A stretch of 64,000 nt of DNA, taken from positions 2,756,501 through 2,820,500 of the forward strand of contig NZ_AP023361.1 of assembly GCF_014191545.1 (NCBI RefSeq). Direction: 5' to 3'. Under the pieces are notes generated by a model that had not been told where the DNA came from, did not search any database, and worked only from the letters and a program-made list of their open reading frames with translations. This document shows positions 1 through 9,254 of this stretch, one piece after another; the stretch's first letter is position 1, and every line of letters begins with the position of its first letter. Source of the stretch: Terrihabitans soli (GTDB lineage Bacteria; Pseudomonadota; Alphaproteobacteria; Rhizobiales; Methylopilaceae). The position numbers and the translations under genes were made by a program.

Positions 1-352
1 CGACCGGGTGGCCCTCGAGCTGCGGGACGGCGCCCTCTTCGCCCGCCCGCCCGAGCCCCTTAAAGGCCTGATCGAGATCCGGGGTCTTGGGCTCGTACGC
101 CTTCCGTTTCTTGAGGAAATGCGGCTCGGCCTTGTCCTCGATCTGCTGCCGGAGGATGAGATTCCCCGCCTGCCGGAACCCGCCGATCTGAACGCCCAAT
201 TAGAGGGCGTCAGTTTGCCGCGATGCTTTAGTGCATCCCCGGAGTGCAGTTTAGACGTATTATTAACCATATGCGGCCACACTGATGGTTCGCTGGAAGA
301 CCATTCCGCTCTTGCGTCAGTAAGATTTGATGGAAAGACTAAGCGCCCTTGA
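1..352 (+). CDS. hprK: HPr kinase/phosphorylase, C-terminal part (partial)
   Basis: The window opens inside this gene; the first full codon is at position 2. The visible 116 residues carry the C-terminal part of short alphaproteobacterial HprK, with segments GLIEIRGLGLVRLP, LDLLP and RLPEPADL. HprK phosphorylates HPr on its regulatory serine, and the gene precedes EIIA-Man and HPr genes as in other Alphaproteobacteria. The Walker A part lies outside the window. The last 40 or so residues after GVSLP do not look like HprK and are rich in TTA/TTT-type codons, so the true C-terminus may have been altered or extended by a frameshift. Family call firm, C-terminus uncertain. Confidence 0.8.
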   Translation, partial: DRVALELRDGALFARPPEPLKGLIEIRGLGLVRLPFLEEMRLGLVLDLLPEDEIPRLPEPADLNAQLEGVSLPRCFSASPECSLDVLLTICGHTDGSLEDHSALASVRFDGKTKRP

Positions 353-398
353 AGCCGCGTCCGGCGTCCCGACATATGTGGGACGTCCTGAGGAGCTG

Positions 399-800
399 AT
401 GATCGGCATTGTCCTCGTGACCCACGGTAATCTGGCATGCGAGTTCCGTTCGGCACTCGAACATGTCGTGGGTCCGCAGCAACAGATTGAAACCATCACG
501 ATTGGTCCCGAAGACGATATGGAAAATCGGCGTCAGGACATCATGGATGCGTGTAAGCGCGTCGATGCCGGAGAAGGCGTCGTCGTCTGCACCGACATGT
601 TCGGCGGCACCCCGTCCAATCTGGCGATTTCCTGCATGAACGGCCGCAAGATCGAAGTGGTCGCCGGCATCAACCTGCCGATGCTCATCAAGCTCGCCTC
701 CGTGCGTCACGAAGTCGGCCTCGCCGAAGCCGTTGCCCAGGCTCAGGATGCGGGACGGAAATACATCTCCGTCGCGAGTCGCGTCCTGGCCGGAAAATGA
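399..800 (+). CDS. PTS EIIA component, mannose (EIIA-Man) type
   Basis: This 133-residue protein starts MIGIVLVTHG, the N-terminus of EIIA-Man domains, with His9 as the phospho-accepting histidine. The motif DMFGGTPSNLA near residue 70 is also typical. The start at 399 is preferred over the longer frame from 327 because AGGAG lies at 391-395 and the longer frame overlaps hprK. In Alphaproteobacteria this protein acts in a regulatory nitrogen/carbon PTS without sugar transport, taking phosphate from HPr. Its stop overlaps the ptsH start by 4 bp, so the two are translationally coupled. Confidence 0.92.
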   Translation: MIGIVLVTHGNLACEFRSALEHVVGPQQQIETITIGPEDDMENRRQDIMDACKRVDAGEGVVVCTDMFGGTPSNLAISCMNGRKIEVVAGINLPMLIKLASVRHEVGLAEAVAQAQDAGRKYISVASRVLAGK

Positions 801-1111
801 TCGACCCGCTCGGCTGGCCGGGAAAGCCCGCCGCCGGCGGCACCATCACCCGCGAAATCATGATCACCAATAAGCGCGGACTGCACGCCCGCGCGTCGGC
901 GAAATTCGTCCAGACGGTCGAGCTCTATCAATCGCATGTCACGGTGACGAAGGGCGGCGACACCGTCGGCGGCACTTCGATCATGGGCCTGATGATGCTG
1001 GCTGCCGGACCCGGTTCCACCATTGTGGTCACCGCAAAGGGCTATGAAGCGCGCGAATGCCTCGATGCGCTCGAAGGCCTGCTCTCCGACAAATTCGGCG
1101 AAGGCGAATAA
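797..1111 (+). CDS. ptsH: Phosphocarrier protein HPr
   Basis: The 104-residue protein has the HPr active site RGLHARAS with His30, and a regulatory Ser61 in TSIMGLMML. The 31-residue spacing equals that between His15 and Ser46 of classical HPr. HPr relays phosphate from EI to EIIA, and the serine is the target of HprK just upstream. It is about 15 residues longer at the N-terminus than classical HPr; the ATG at 797 overlaps the EIIA stop (ATGA), and a shorter start at Met22 cannot be excluded. The hprK-EIIA-ptsH arrangement indicates a regulatory PTS branch. Confidence 0.93.
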   Translation: MIDPLGWPGKPAAGGTITREIMITNKRGLHARASAKFVQTVELYQSHVTVTKGGDTVGGTSIMGLMMLAAGPGSTIVVTAKGYEARECLDALEGLLSDKFGEGE

Positions 1112-1184
1112 CGCAGCACTCCGGGTTTCCCCGTTAGCCAGGAGAAGAATTTCCCTTCCCGGCGCGGACCCTTAGACTGCCGCC

Positions 1185-2912
1185 ATGCCGCATCACACCC
1201 CGCTTATCGCCACCATCGTTGCCGGTCTCGGCATCGCGTTCATTTTCGGCACGATCGCCCACCGGCTGAAACTGCCGCCGATTGCGGGCTATCTCCTGGC
1301 CGGCGTCCTCATCGGCCCGTTCACGCCCGGCTATGTCGCGGATCAGGGCCTGGCGCTCGAACTCGCCGAAATCGGCGTGATCCTGCTGATGTTCGGCGTC
1401 GGCCTGCATTTCTCGTTGAAGGATCTTCTGTCCGTCCGCGCCATCGCCATTCCCGGCGCCATCGGCCAGATCGCCATCGCCACTGTCATGGGCGTCGGCC
1501 TTGCCTGGGCGCTCGGCTGGTCGCTCGGCGCGGGCCTCGTGCTCGGCCTGTCGCTCTCCGTCGCTTCGACCGTCGTTCTCTTGAAGGCGCTGCAGGATCG
1601 CCGCCTCGTCGAAACCGAGCGCGGCCGCATCGCCGTCGGCTGGCTGATCGTCGAAGACCTTGTGATGGTGCTGACGCTTGTCGTGCTGCCCGCCATCGCC
1701 GGGCTGATCGGCGGGCGCGAAGTCGATGCGGCGGAAGCGTCGGGAGGCGCGGGCCTTGCCGCTCTCTTCGGCCCGCTGACCATCTGGCATGCGCTGGCGC
1801 TGACGGCGCTGAAGCTCATCGCTTTCGTTGCGCTGATGATCGTCGTCGGGCGGCGGCTCGTGCCGTTTCTTCTGCACTATGTCGCCCATACCGGCTCGCG
1901 CGAACTGTTCCGATTGGCTGTTCTCGCCATCGCGCTCGGCATCGCTTTCGGTTCGGCACAGCTCTTCGGCGTGTCGTTCGCGCTCGGCGCGTTCTTCGCC
2001 GGCATGATCCTCGCGGAAAGCCAACTCTCGCATCAGGCGGCGCAGGAAACCCTGCCGCTGCGCGATGCTTTCGCCGTTCTCTTCTTCGTCTCGGCCGGCA
2101 TGCTGTTCGATCCGAACATCGTCCTCAGCCATCCCATCGCCGTCATCGTCACGGTGCTGATCATCACGCTCGGCAAATCCGCCGCCGCCTATTTCATCGT
2201 TCGCGCCTTCAAACATTCGCACGCGACCGCGTTGACGATTTCCGCCTCCTTGGCGCAGATCGGCGAATTTTCCTTCATCCTCGCCGGCCTCGGCGTGTCG
2301 CTCGCGCTTCTGCCGGAAGAAGGCCGCAGCCTGATCATGGCGGGCGCGATCATCTCGATCCTGCTCAACCCGGTCTTCTTCGCCGTCCTCGACCGCTATC
2401 TCGAAAAGATCGAACCCAAACCCGACAAGACACCGATCTCGGATGTCGCCAACAGCAACGTCGCCGACAGCACTCTCACCGGCCACGCCGTCATCATCGG
2501 CTATGGCCGCGTCGGCAAGGTCATTGTCGATGCGCTGCTCGATGCGGGCGTGCCCATGGTCGTCACCGATGAGCGCGAGGAAGCCGTCGCGGAACTGCGC
2601 AAGCGCGGCATCCCGGCGCTTTCCGGCAATGCCGGCGAGCGTGGCATGCTGGAGGCGACCAATCTCAAGGCCGCGAAATGGTTCATTTCGGCCATCCCCT
2701 CGCCCTTCGAGACCGGCGGGTTGATCGAACATGCCCGCAAGGAAAACCCGGGCCTCGATATCGTTGTCCGCGCCCATTCCGAAGCCGAGATCGAATATCT
2801 GCAGAAAGCTGGGGCCAGCCGCATTATCAATGTCGAGCATGAGGCGGCCTCGGCCATGATCCAGTATGTTCTGGGCCGGCCCGCCGATCCGAAAATGGAC
2901 GCGACGCCTTAA
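1185..2912 (+). CDS. Kef/YbaL-type cation:proton antiporter (CPA2 family)
   Basis: The first 400 residues form about 12 hydrophobic helices typical of the CPA2 Na+/H+ exchanger domain, beginning HRLKLPPIAGYLLAGVLIGP. A cytoplasmic RCK/TrkA-N domain follows, with the dinucleotide-binding motif GYGRVGKV near residues 438-445. At 575 residues it has the size of E. coli YbaL. It most likely exchanges K+ or another monovalent cation for protons, gated by nucleotide binding. It stands alone between ptsH and sthA. The exact ion cannot be told from sequence. Confidence 0.9.
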   Translation: MPHHTPLIATIVAGLGIAFIFGTIAHRLKLPPIAGYLLAGVLIGPFTPGYVADQGLALELAEIGVILLMFGVGLHFSLKDLLSVRAIAIPGAIGQIAIATVMGVGLAWALGWSLGAGLVLGLSLSVASTVVLLKALQDRRLVETERGRIAVGWLIVEDLVMVLTLVVLPAIAGLIGGREVDAAEASGGAGLAALFGPLTIWHALALTALKLIAFVALMIVVGRRLVPFLLHYVAHTGSRELFRLAVLAIALGIAFGSAQLFGVSFALGAFFAGMILAESQLSHQAAQETLPLRDAFAVLFFVSAGMLFDPNIVLSHPIAVIVTVLIITLGKSAAAYFIVRAFKHSHATALTISASLAQIGEFSFILAGLGVSLALLPEEGRSLIMAGAIISILLNPVFFAVLDRYLEKIEPKPDKTPISDVANSNVADSTLTGHAVIIGYGRVGKVIVDALLDAGVPMVVTDEREEAVAELRKRGIPALSGNAGERGMLEATNLKAAKWFISAIPSPFETGGLIEHARKENPGLDIVVRAHSEAEIEYLQKAGASRIINVEHEAASAMIQYVLGRPADPKMDATP

Positions 2913-2979
2913 GTTTGCCGGCCTGTCATATGCGTTTGGACCGCGTGTTGCATAAGCAAAGCAGCATTGGGGGCGCTGA

Positions 2980-4434
2980 ATGGAACGCTATGATCTCGTC
3001 GTCATCGGCTCGGGACCGGCAGGTCGCAGAGCCGCCGTCCAGGGGGCCAAGCTCGGCAAATCGGTTCTCGTCATCGAGGGCCGCAAACGCGTCGGCGGCG
3101 TTTCGGTCCATACCGGCACCATCCCTTCAAAGACCCTGCGCGAAACCGTCCTGAACCTGTCGGGCTTCCGCGAGCGCGGCTTTTACGGCCGCTCCTACCG
3201 CGTGAAGAAGGACATTCAGGGCTCGGACCTCGGCGCGCGGCTTCGGATGACTTTGGAGCACGAGGTCGATGTTCTGGAGCATCAGTTCCAGCGTAACAAT
3301 GTGCGCACCATTGCCGGCACCGGCCGTTTCGTCGATCCGCACACGATCTCGATCATCTGCCCCGACGGGCATGAAGAGCTTGTCCATGCCGAGCGCACTT
3401 TGATTGCCGTCGGCACCGCGCCCTTTCATCCGCCGAACGTGCCTTTCAACGACCGCAATATTCTCGATAGCGATGCCGTGATTGAGGCGCCGCGCGTGCC
3501 GCGCAGCCTGATCGTCGTCGGCGCCGGCGTCATCGGCATCGAATATGCGACAATCTTCTCGGCGCTCGATGTTCCCGTCACCATCATCGAGCCGCGCAAT
3601 TCCTTCCTCGATTTCATCGACCGCGAAATCATCGACGAATTCGTCCATCAGCTCCGCGACCGCGGCGTCACGATAAGGCTCGGCACTGCGGTCACAAGCG
3701 TCGAGACCGATGAGAGCGATTGGGTGGTTGCCGTTCTCGAAGACGGGCGGCGGGTGCGTGCCGAAATGCTGCTCTATGCGGCAGGGCGCATGGGCGCGAC
3801 GCAAAATCTCGGCCTCGAACAATGCGGCATCATCACCGACAAGCGCGGCCGCGTCACTGTGGATCCGAAAACCTTTCAGACCTCTGTGCCGCATATCTAT
3901 GCGGCGGGCGATGTCATCGGCTTTCCGAGCCTTGCCTCGACCTCGATGGAACAGGGCCGCATCGCCGCCTGCCACGCTTTCGACCTGCCGATGCCGCCGG
4001 CGCCGCAATATTTTCCTTACGGTATTTACGCCGTGCCGGAGATTTCGACGATCGGCCTCTCGGAACAGGAAGCGCGCGAAAAGGGCCTTGCCTATGAAAG
4101 CGGGATCGCGCGGTTCCGCGAGACTTCGCGCGGGCATATCATGGGCCTGAATGCCGGCCTGATGAAAATGCTGTTCGACATACCCACTCGTAAATTGCTT
4201 GGCGTTCACATCATCGGCGAAGGCGCGACCGAACTCATCCATATCGGCCAGGCGGTGCTGAACCTGCACGGCACGCTCGAATATTTTATCGAGAACACGT
4301 TCAATTATCCGACGCTCGCCGAGGCTTATAAAATTGCGGCGCTCGATGCGTGGAACCGCATGCCGCGCATGGCGGCCGCAACCGTTCCGGAAGCAACGCC
4401 GCTGATCGGCGAAGGGCCGCTCGCAGCGGAATAG
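2980..4434 (+). CDS. sthA: Soluble pyridine nucleotide transhydrogenase (Si-specific)
   Basis: A 484-residue flavoprotein of the dihydrolipoamide-dehydrogenase fold. It has an N-terminal FAD motif GSGPAGRRAA, a second dinucleotide motif VGAGVIGIEYA near residue 180, and a C-terminal dimerisation domain. The redox-active disulfide of related enzymes is absent (segment HTGTIPSK has no Cys), which is the hallmark of SthA. It equilibrates NADPH with NAD+ in the cytoplasm. It starts ATG at 2980 and has no obvious operon partners. Confidence 0.92.
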   Translation: MERYDLVVIGSGPAGRRAAVQGAKLGKSVLVIEGRKRVGGVSVHTGTIPSKTLRETVLNLSGFRERGFYGRSYRVKKDIQGSDLGARLRMTLEHEVDVLEHQFQRNNVRTIAGTGRFVDPHTISIICPDGHEELVHAERTLIAVGTAPFHPPNVPFNDRNILDSDAVIEAPRVPRSLIVVGAGVIGIEYATIFSALDVPVTIIEPRNSFLDFIDREIIDEFVHQLRDRGVTIRLGTAVTSVETDESDWVVAVLEDGRRVRAEMLLYAAGRMGATQNLGLEQCGIITDKRGRVTVDPKTFQTSVPHIYAAGDVIGFPSLASTSMEQGRIAACHAFDLPMPPAPQYFPYGIYAVPEISTIGLSEQEAREKGLAYESGIARFRETSRGHIMGLNAGLMKMLFDIPTRKLLGVHIIGEGATELIHIGQAVLNLHGTLEYFIENTFNYPTLAEAYKIAALDAWNRMPRMAAATVPEATPLIGEGPLAAE

Positions 4435-4483
4435 GCCGATATTCCCTCCGCATTCGTACATACGTAATGTGCATTCAAAATAT

Positions 4484-4505
4484 TGTGAACTCCCGGGGGT
4501 TCACA
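4484..4505. promoter_or_regulatory. Inverted repeat upstream of the small DUF3606-like gene
   Basis: A perfect 7-bp inverted repeat, TGTGAAC and GTTCACA, is separated by 8 G/C-rich bases. It lies in the gap between sthA and the small gene starting at 4562, where an operator would sit. No T-run follows, so it is not an intrinsic terminator. Regulatory function is inferred from position only. Confidence 0.35.
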
Positions 4506-4561
4506 GTTAAGACATGCTTTCCATAAACTCTCGCCCAGGTTCACGGAAATCCGGGGGGACG

Positions 4562-4774
4562 ATGACGCCATCTCCACACACGACATCCGCGCAATCCGAA
4601 GAACGGCTCAACGTTCTCGATTTTGCCGAAGCGGCAAATATCCCCGTGGCCACGGCACGGCGCCTCATCAAGCAATTCGGCAATGATGCTGCCGTTTTGA
4701 TGCGGGCTCTGGCCGCGGAGAATACAGTCCCTCAGATGTCGCAGTCTTCGCCGCGATCTTCGCAGCAGTCATAG
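4562..4774 (+). CDS. Small DUF3606-like protein
   Basis: About 70 residues from the ATG at 4562, preceded by GGGGGGAC; a longer frame from 4514 is possible. The core, FAEAANIPVATARRLIKQFG followed by NDAAVLMRAL, resembles the short helix-turn-helix-like segment of DUF3606 proteins, which are common in soil Alphaproteobacteria and of unknown function. The C-terminal tail is rich in Ser and Gln. No signal peptide or membrane segment is seen. The family match is from memory and tentative. Confidence 0.55.
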   Translation: MTPSPHTTSAQSEERLNVLDFAEAANIPVATARRLIKQFGNDAAVLMRALAAENTVPQMSQSSPRSSQQS

Positions 4775-4873
4775 GCCTTTAGGCGCACGCGCCGTCGCCG
4801 GAATGTGAACGCCAGGCGGGGAATGAAGGTCTAGGGTGAGACCTTCCTCATTCCTGTCAGCCGCCGGATTCAC

Positions 4874-5926
4874 ATGCCGACCAAAGCCTATGCCGCCAAA
4901 TCGCCCGCAACGCCGCTCGCGCCCTTCACCATCGAGCGGCGCAAGCCCGGCGAGCGCGATGTCGCGATCGACATTCTGTTCTGCGGCGTCTGCCATTCGG
5001 ATCTGCACACCGTGCGCAGCGAATGGGCCGGCACTCTTTATCCGTGCGTTCCGGGCCACGAGATCATCGGCCGTGTGACGTCTGTCGGCAGCGCGGTGAA
5101 AAATTTCAAAACGGGCGAGATTGTCGGCGTCGGCTGCATGGTCGGCTCGTGCCGTTCCTGCTTTTCCTGCGATGACGGGCTCGAGCAATATTGCGAGCAC
5201 GGCTTCACCGGCACCTATAACGGCAATGCCTTCGGCGGCAAGGAAAACACTTATGGCGGCTATTCGGCCGACATCACCGTCGACGAACATTTCGTCCTGA
5301 AAATTTCGCACACGGAAAAAGACCTCGCGGGCACGGCGCCGCTGCTCTGCGCCGGCATCACCACCTGGTCGCCGCTGCGCCACTGGAATGCGGGACCGGG
5401 CAAGAAAGTCGGCATTGTCGGTCTTGGCGGGCTCGGCCATATGGGCGTCAAGCTTGCCGTCGCGCTCGGCGCGGAAGTGACCGTCTTTACGACCTCGCCC
5501 GGCAAAGTCGCGGATGCGAAAGCGCTCGGCGCGCAGCATGTCGTCGTCTCGAAAGATGCGGCGCAGATGAAAGCCGTGGCGAATACATTCGACTTCATCC
5601 TCAACACGGTCTCGGCCCCGCACGATCTCGATCCGTTCGTCGCGGCGCTGACGCGCGACGGGACGATGTGCATGGTCGGCGTGCCGTCCTCGCCGCATCC
5701 CTCGCCGACCGTGGCGCAGCTGATTTTCCGGCGGAAGCAGATCGCGGGCTCGCTCATCGGCGGCATCAAGGAAACGCAGGAGATGCTCGATTTCTGTGCC
5801 GAGAAGGGCATCACCTCCGATATCGAGATGATCAAAATGCAGGATATCGAGCCGGCCTATGCCCGCATGCTCAAAAGCGATGTGAAATACCGCTTCGTCA
5901 TCGATATGGCGTCGTTGAAGGGGTGA
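4874..5926 (+). CDS. Zinc-dependent NAD(P) alcohol dehydrogenase (YahK/cinnamyl-type)
   Basis: A 350-residue medium-chain dehydrogenase. Catalytic zinc ligands lie in CGVCHSDLH and GHEIIG, the structural zinc site is the Cys cluster CRSCFSCDDGLEQYC, and the nucleotide motif is GLGGLGHMGVKLA near residue 190. This layout is that of the YahK/AdhC aldehyde reductases, which reduce a broad set of aldehydes, usually with NADPH. It is monocistronic, and the gene on its 3' side is convergent and of foreign composition. Confidence 0.9.
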   Translation: MPTKAYAAKSPATPLAPFTIERRKPGERDVAIDILFCGVCHSDLHTVRSEWAGTLYPCVPGHEIIGRVTSVGSAVKNFKTGEIVGVGCMVGSCRSCFSCDDGLEQYCEHGFTGTYNGNAFGGKENTYGGYSADITVDEHFVLKISHTEKDLAGTAPLLCAGITTWSPLRHWNAGPGKKVGIVGLGGLGHMGVKLAVALGAEVTVFTTSPGKVADAKALGAQHVVVSKDAAQMKAVANTFDFILNTVSAPHDLDPFVAALTRDGTMCMVGVPSSPHPSPTVAQLIFRRKQIAGSLIGGIKETQEMLDFCAEKGITSDIEMIKMQDIEPAYARMLKSDVKYRFVIDMASLKG

Positions 5927-5930
5927 CTAG

Positions 5931-6485
5931 CTAAACTCCATACACATTCTCTGGGGAATGGGTTCGGATCTCACTAAACGCTTCGGCGAAGTGCTTTTGA
6001 ATCTTTGGAGGAGACACGATCAAAAACGCGCAGGCTACGGCCGCAAACGCTTCCAACGCATCCAAAGGCGCCGTAAAGTTGGTAGTTGGCCGTGCGAAAC
6101 GAAGTACTTCATAAATTGCGCCAATCTCCCCGACCGAGACTGAATGCTGCAACCGGTGAGCAAATTTGTTTCGAACGGCGTTTAACTGCAATATTCCTGG
6201 ACGTACAACGGCCGCGCTTGAACCATTCGCCGGCAGTAATTTTGCCTTTTGTATGAAGGAAAGTCGCAGGTCTTCGATATCATCAACAGACAGCTGCGCG
6301 GCCAAGAAGGTATTCATGAAATTCTCAATCACGAGATGGGTACGGAGCACGCGGCCAATCTCATTGTGACTCGCATTTATTAGTTGCAAGAAGCGGCGGT
6401 TATGCCGTTCGAATTCAGCTTCGATTTCTTCCCAATGGGGCTTCAGAGTTTCGACCGCGTGCTCAATTCCCTCAATGTCTTTCAT
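5931..6485 (-). CDS. HEPN-like protein with RX4H motif (possible RNase)
   Basis: About 184 residues, mostly helical. The ATG at 6485 is chosen over 6503 because GAGG lies just upstream. The C-terminal half has RNKFAH (Arg105 to His110), which fits the RX4-6H motif of HEPN ribonucleases, preceded by a helix rich in conserved-looking polar residues. HEPN proteins often serve in toxin-antitoxin or abortive-infection systems. It overlaps the upstream membrane-protein gene by 14 bp, so the two are co-translated. Lower GC and rarer codons than neighbours suggest recent acquisition. Function is inferred; no family name can be assigned. Confidence 0.6.
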   Translation of the reverse strand: MKDIEGIEHAVETLKPHWEEIEAEFERHNRRFLQLINASHNEIGRVLRTHLVIENFMNTFLAAQLSVDDIEDLRLSFIQKAKLLPANGSSAAVVRPGILQLNAVRNKFAHRLQHSVSVGEIGAIYEVLRFARPTTNFTAPLDALEAFAAVACAFLIVSPPKIQKHFAEAFSEIRTHSPENVYGV

Positions 6486-7224
6486 TCGCGGCCTCGATCC
6501 CATTATTAAGAACGATGTCTGTTACTACCTTTATGAAGACATCCACGCTCGGGACAGCCAGCAGAGCGTAACCTAGTGCCGCAGTCACTATGCAGATTGT
6601 CAGGGATGTCCTCCTTGACGTCTTACCTCTGTGGTAATTTTCGATGAGCATCGACCTCAATAGGCCTTCATATTTATTCTTTGCCGCTTGCCAGTTTGAC
6701 AGCGAGAAATCTCGCTCGCCATTCTTCTCTTTTGGTCCTAGTGCAACGTCTAGAAAGTTGTCGTACTCACTATCGTAATAGTCGCCGTGGACAGTGAAAG
6801 AGTCATAACCCGATCCACGTATGTTCCCATGTATTTGTATGTACTCGTTTACGGTGAAGTGTCGAAGGCAGTTCTCTTCGTACTCGAACAATGACTTCCC
6901 AAGCTTTATGGCGTGGGGCCTACGCCAAAAGTACGTCATACTGGCAACGCCGAGCAGCAGAAGCCCGAAGTAGATAAATTTCAGACGGCTCGACGCAGTT
7001 AACCCAAAAGCAAGCGCGGATTCATTCGCGAGTATGTCCAGCGACAAACCCTCGGCTACATAATCATTGAAGATGATCAGGTAGCCGATAAAGGGAATGG
7101 CGATCGCCGCGCGAGCGAGCCACCCGTCGAAGAGGAAGACGAAGTCGGGCCAGCCATAGTTGTATTTAAAGGTCTGCCACTTGCCCTGAAGTCGGTTGAG
7201 CATTCGATTGCCCCCACGCTCCAT
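6472..7224 (-). CDS. Membrane protein of unknown function paired with the HEPN-like gene
   Basis: About 250 residues. Two hydrophobic helices lie in the N-terminal third (around AAIAIPFIGYLIIF and FIYFGLLLLGVASMTYFW), followed by a long soluble section rich in Tyr, Asp and Asn, and a third helix near the C-terminus (LTICIVTAALGYALLAV). I recognise no family. ATG 7224 has GGAAG three bases upstream, and ATG 7203 is a possible alternative. The overlap with the HEPN-like gene and shared low GC indicate a two-gene module. A membrane sensor or anchor role is only a guess. Confidence 0.6.
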   Translation of the reverse strand: MERGGNRMLNRLQGKWQTFKYNYGWPDFVFLFDGWLARAAIAIPFIGYLIIFNDYVAEGLSLDILANESALAFGLTASSRLKFIYFGLLLLGVASMTYFWRRPHAIKLGKSLFEYEENCLRHFTVNEYIQIHGNIRGSGYDSFTVHGDYYDSEYDNFLDVALGPKEKNGERDFSLSNWQAAKNKYEGLLRSMLIENYHRGKTSRRTSLTICIVTAALGYALLAVPSVDVFIKVVTDIVLNNGIEAANERH

Positions 7225-7344
7225 TTTCTTCCGAGCACGGGAATTTTCGCAATACACCTTCGCTCTCCACATAAAGAAACCTTTATATCTTCCCTTGCCC
7301 CTCTTTCCGGCCCGTGTTAGAGAACCGGCGAAATTGCCGGGGAA

Positions 7345-7372
7345 GACCCGCTGATTAAGAGTCAGCTGCTCT
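7345..7372 (-). repeat. 28-bp tRNA-Lys(CUU)-like fragment (possible attachment-site remnant)
   Basis: Read on the minus strand, the segment begins AGAGCAGCTGACTCTTAATC and ends AGCGGGTC, the D-stem end and anticodon arm of alphaproteobacterial tRNA-Lys(CUU) with the CTT anticodon in place. Neither the 5' half nor the T-arm and acceptor follow, so this is not a tRNA gene. It lies at the edge of the foreign HEPN/membrane gene pair, where a tRNA-derived attachment site could be expected. It also forms a small hairpin upstream of ahcY. Confidence 0.5.
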
Positions 7373-7442
7373 CTTTCTCTCGGCCCACAGCCCCTTTGAG
7401 GCGGGGCTAAACCCTTATCGAACCTGAAGAAAGAGCCCGCAC

Positions 7443-8852
<1,410 letters not shown>

Positions 8853-8858
8853 TGACTG

Positions 8859-8967
8859 CCTCATCCTGAGGAGGCGCGTAGCGCCGTCTCGAAGGATGAG
8901 CCGCAGATTCAGAGGGAGTGACCCATCCTTCGAGACGCGATGCTGCGCATCGCTCCTCAGGATGAGG
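8859..8967. repeat. Dispersed palindromic repeat, copy A
   Basis: A long imperfect inverted repeat. The left arm starts CCTCATCCTGAGGAG and continues to TCTCGAAGGATG; the right arm starts CATCCTTCGAGA and ends CTCCTCAGGATGAGG. A closely similar copy lies at 23168-23276. Repeats of this form are widespread between genes in rhizobial genomes. It could form a large hairpin in RNA downstream of ahcY. Confidence 0.85.
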
Positions 8968-8988
8968 TCGAGACAAGATCCGGACAAG

Positions 8989-9017
8989 AAAAAGGCCCGC
9001 GAAAGCGGGCCTTTTTT
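8989..9017 (+). terminator. Intrinsic terminator after ahcY
   Basis: A 7-bp GGCCCGC/GCGGGCC stem with a GAAA loop is preceded by an A-run and followed by six T residues. It is a canonical Rho-independent terminator, placed after ahcY and its downstream repeat. Confidence 0.9.
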
Positions 9018-9053
9018 GTTGCGGAGCTTGATCTTCCAGGGGCCGCGCCGGGG

Positions 9054-9118
9054 TTCTCCACACTGATCCACAGGCCCACCCACAGCCTCATACAGCGTCC
9101 ATCCCGGGCTTTTCCACA
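9054..9118. promoter_or_regulatory. Cluster of DnaA-box-like 9-mers between ahcY and divL
   Basis: The 401-bp gap between ahcY and divL (8853-9254) contains the palindromic repeat, the terminator and this cluster. Three sites resemble the DnaA box TTATCCACA: TTCTCCACA at 9054, TGATCCACA at 9064 and TTTTCCACA at 9110. A short AT-rich stretch follows at about 9135-9145. Each differs from the consensus by one or two bases. No coding capacity was found in the rest of the gap. DnaA binding is only suggested. Confidence 0.3.
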
Positions 9119-9254
9119 CACCCATCCACCACGCGTAATTTATTGACTCCGGAGAGTCCGGTGCCTTCTGCGCGAGTCGCGATGCAGATAGATTGGCAGT
9201 GATTCGGGGAGGCGACGCTGCGCGGGGAGCGGCCACCCGGATGCGAGGGTTCGC

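Noticed and set aside
1134-2840. A 568-codon minus-strand frame opposite the antiporter gene
   Set aside because: Asp/Arg/Gly-rich shadow frame; the plus strand is a clear CPA2 antiporter.
7273-7442. SAH or SAM riboswitch in the ahcY leader
   Set aside because: No recognisable conserved core or pseudoknot; the notable element is the tRNA-Lys-like fragment.
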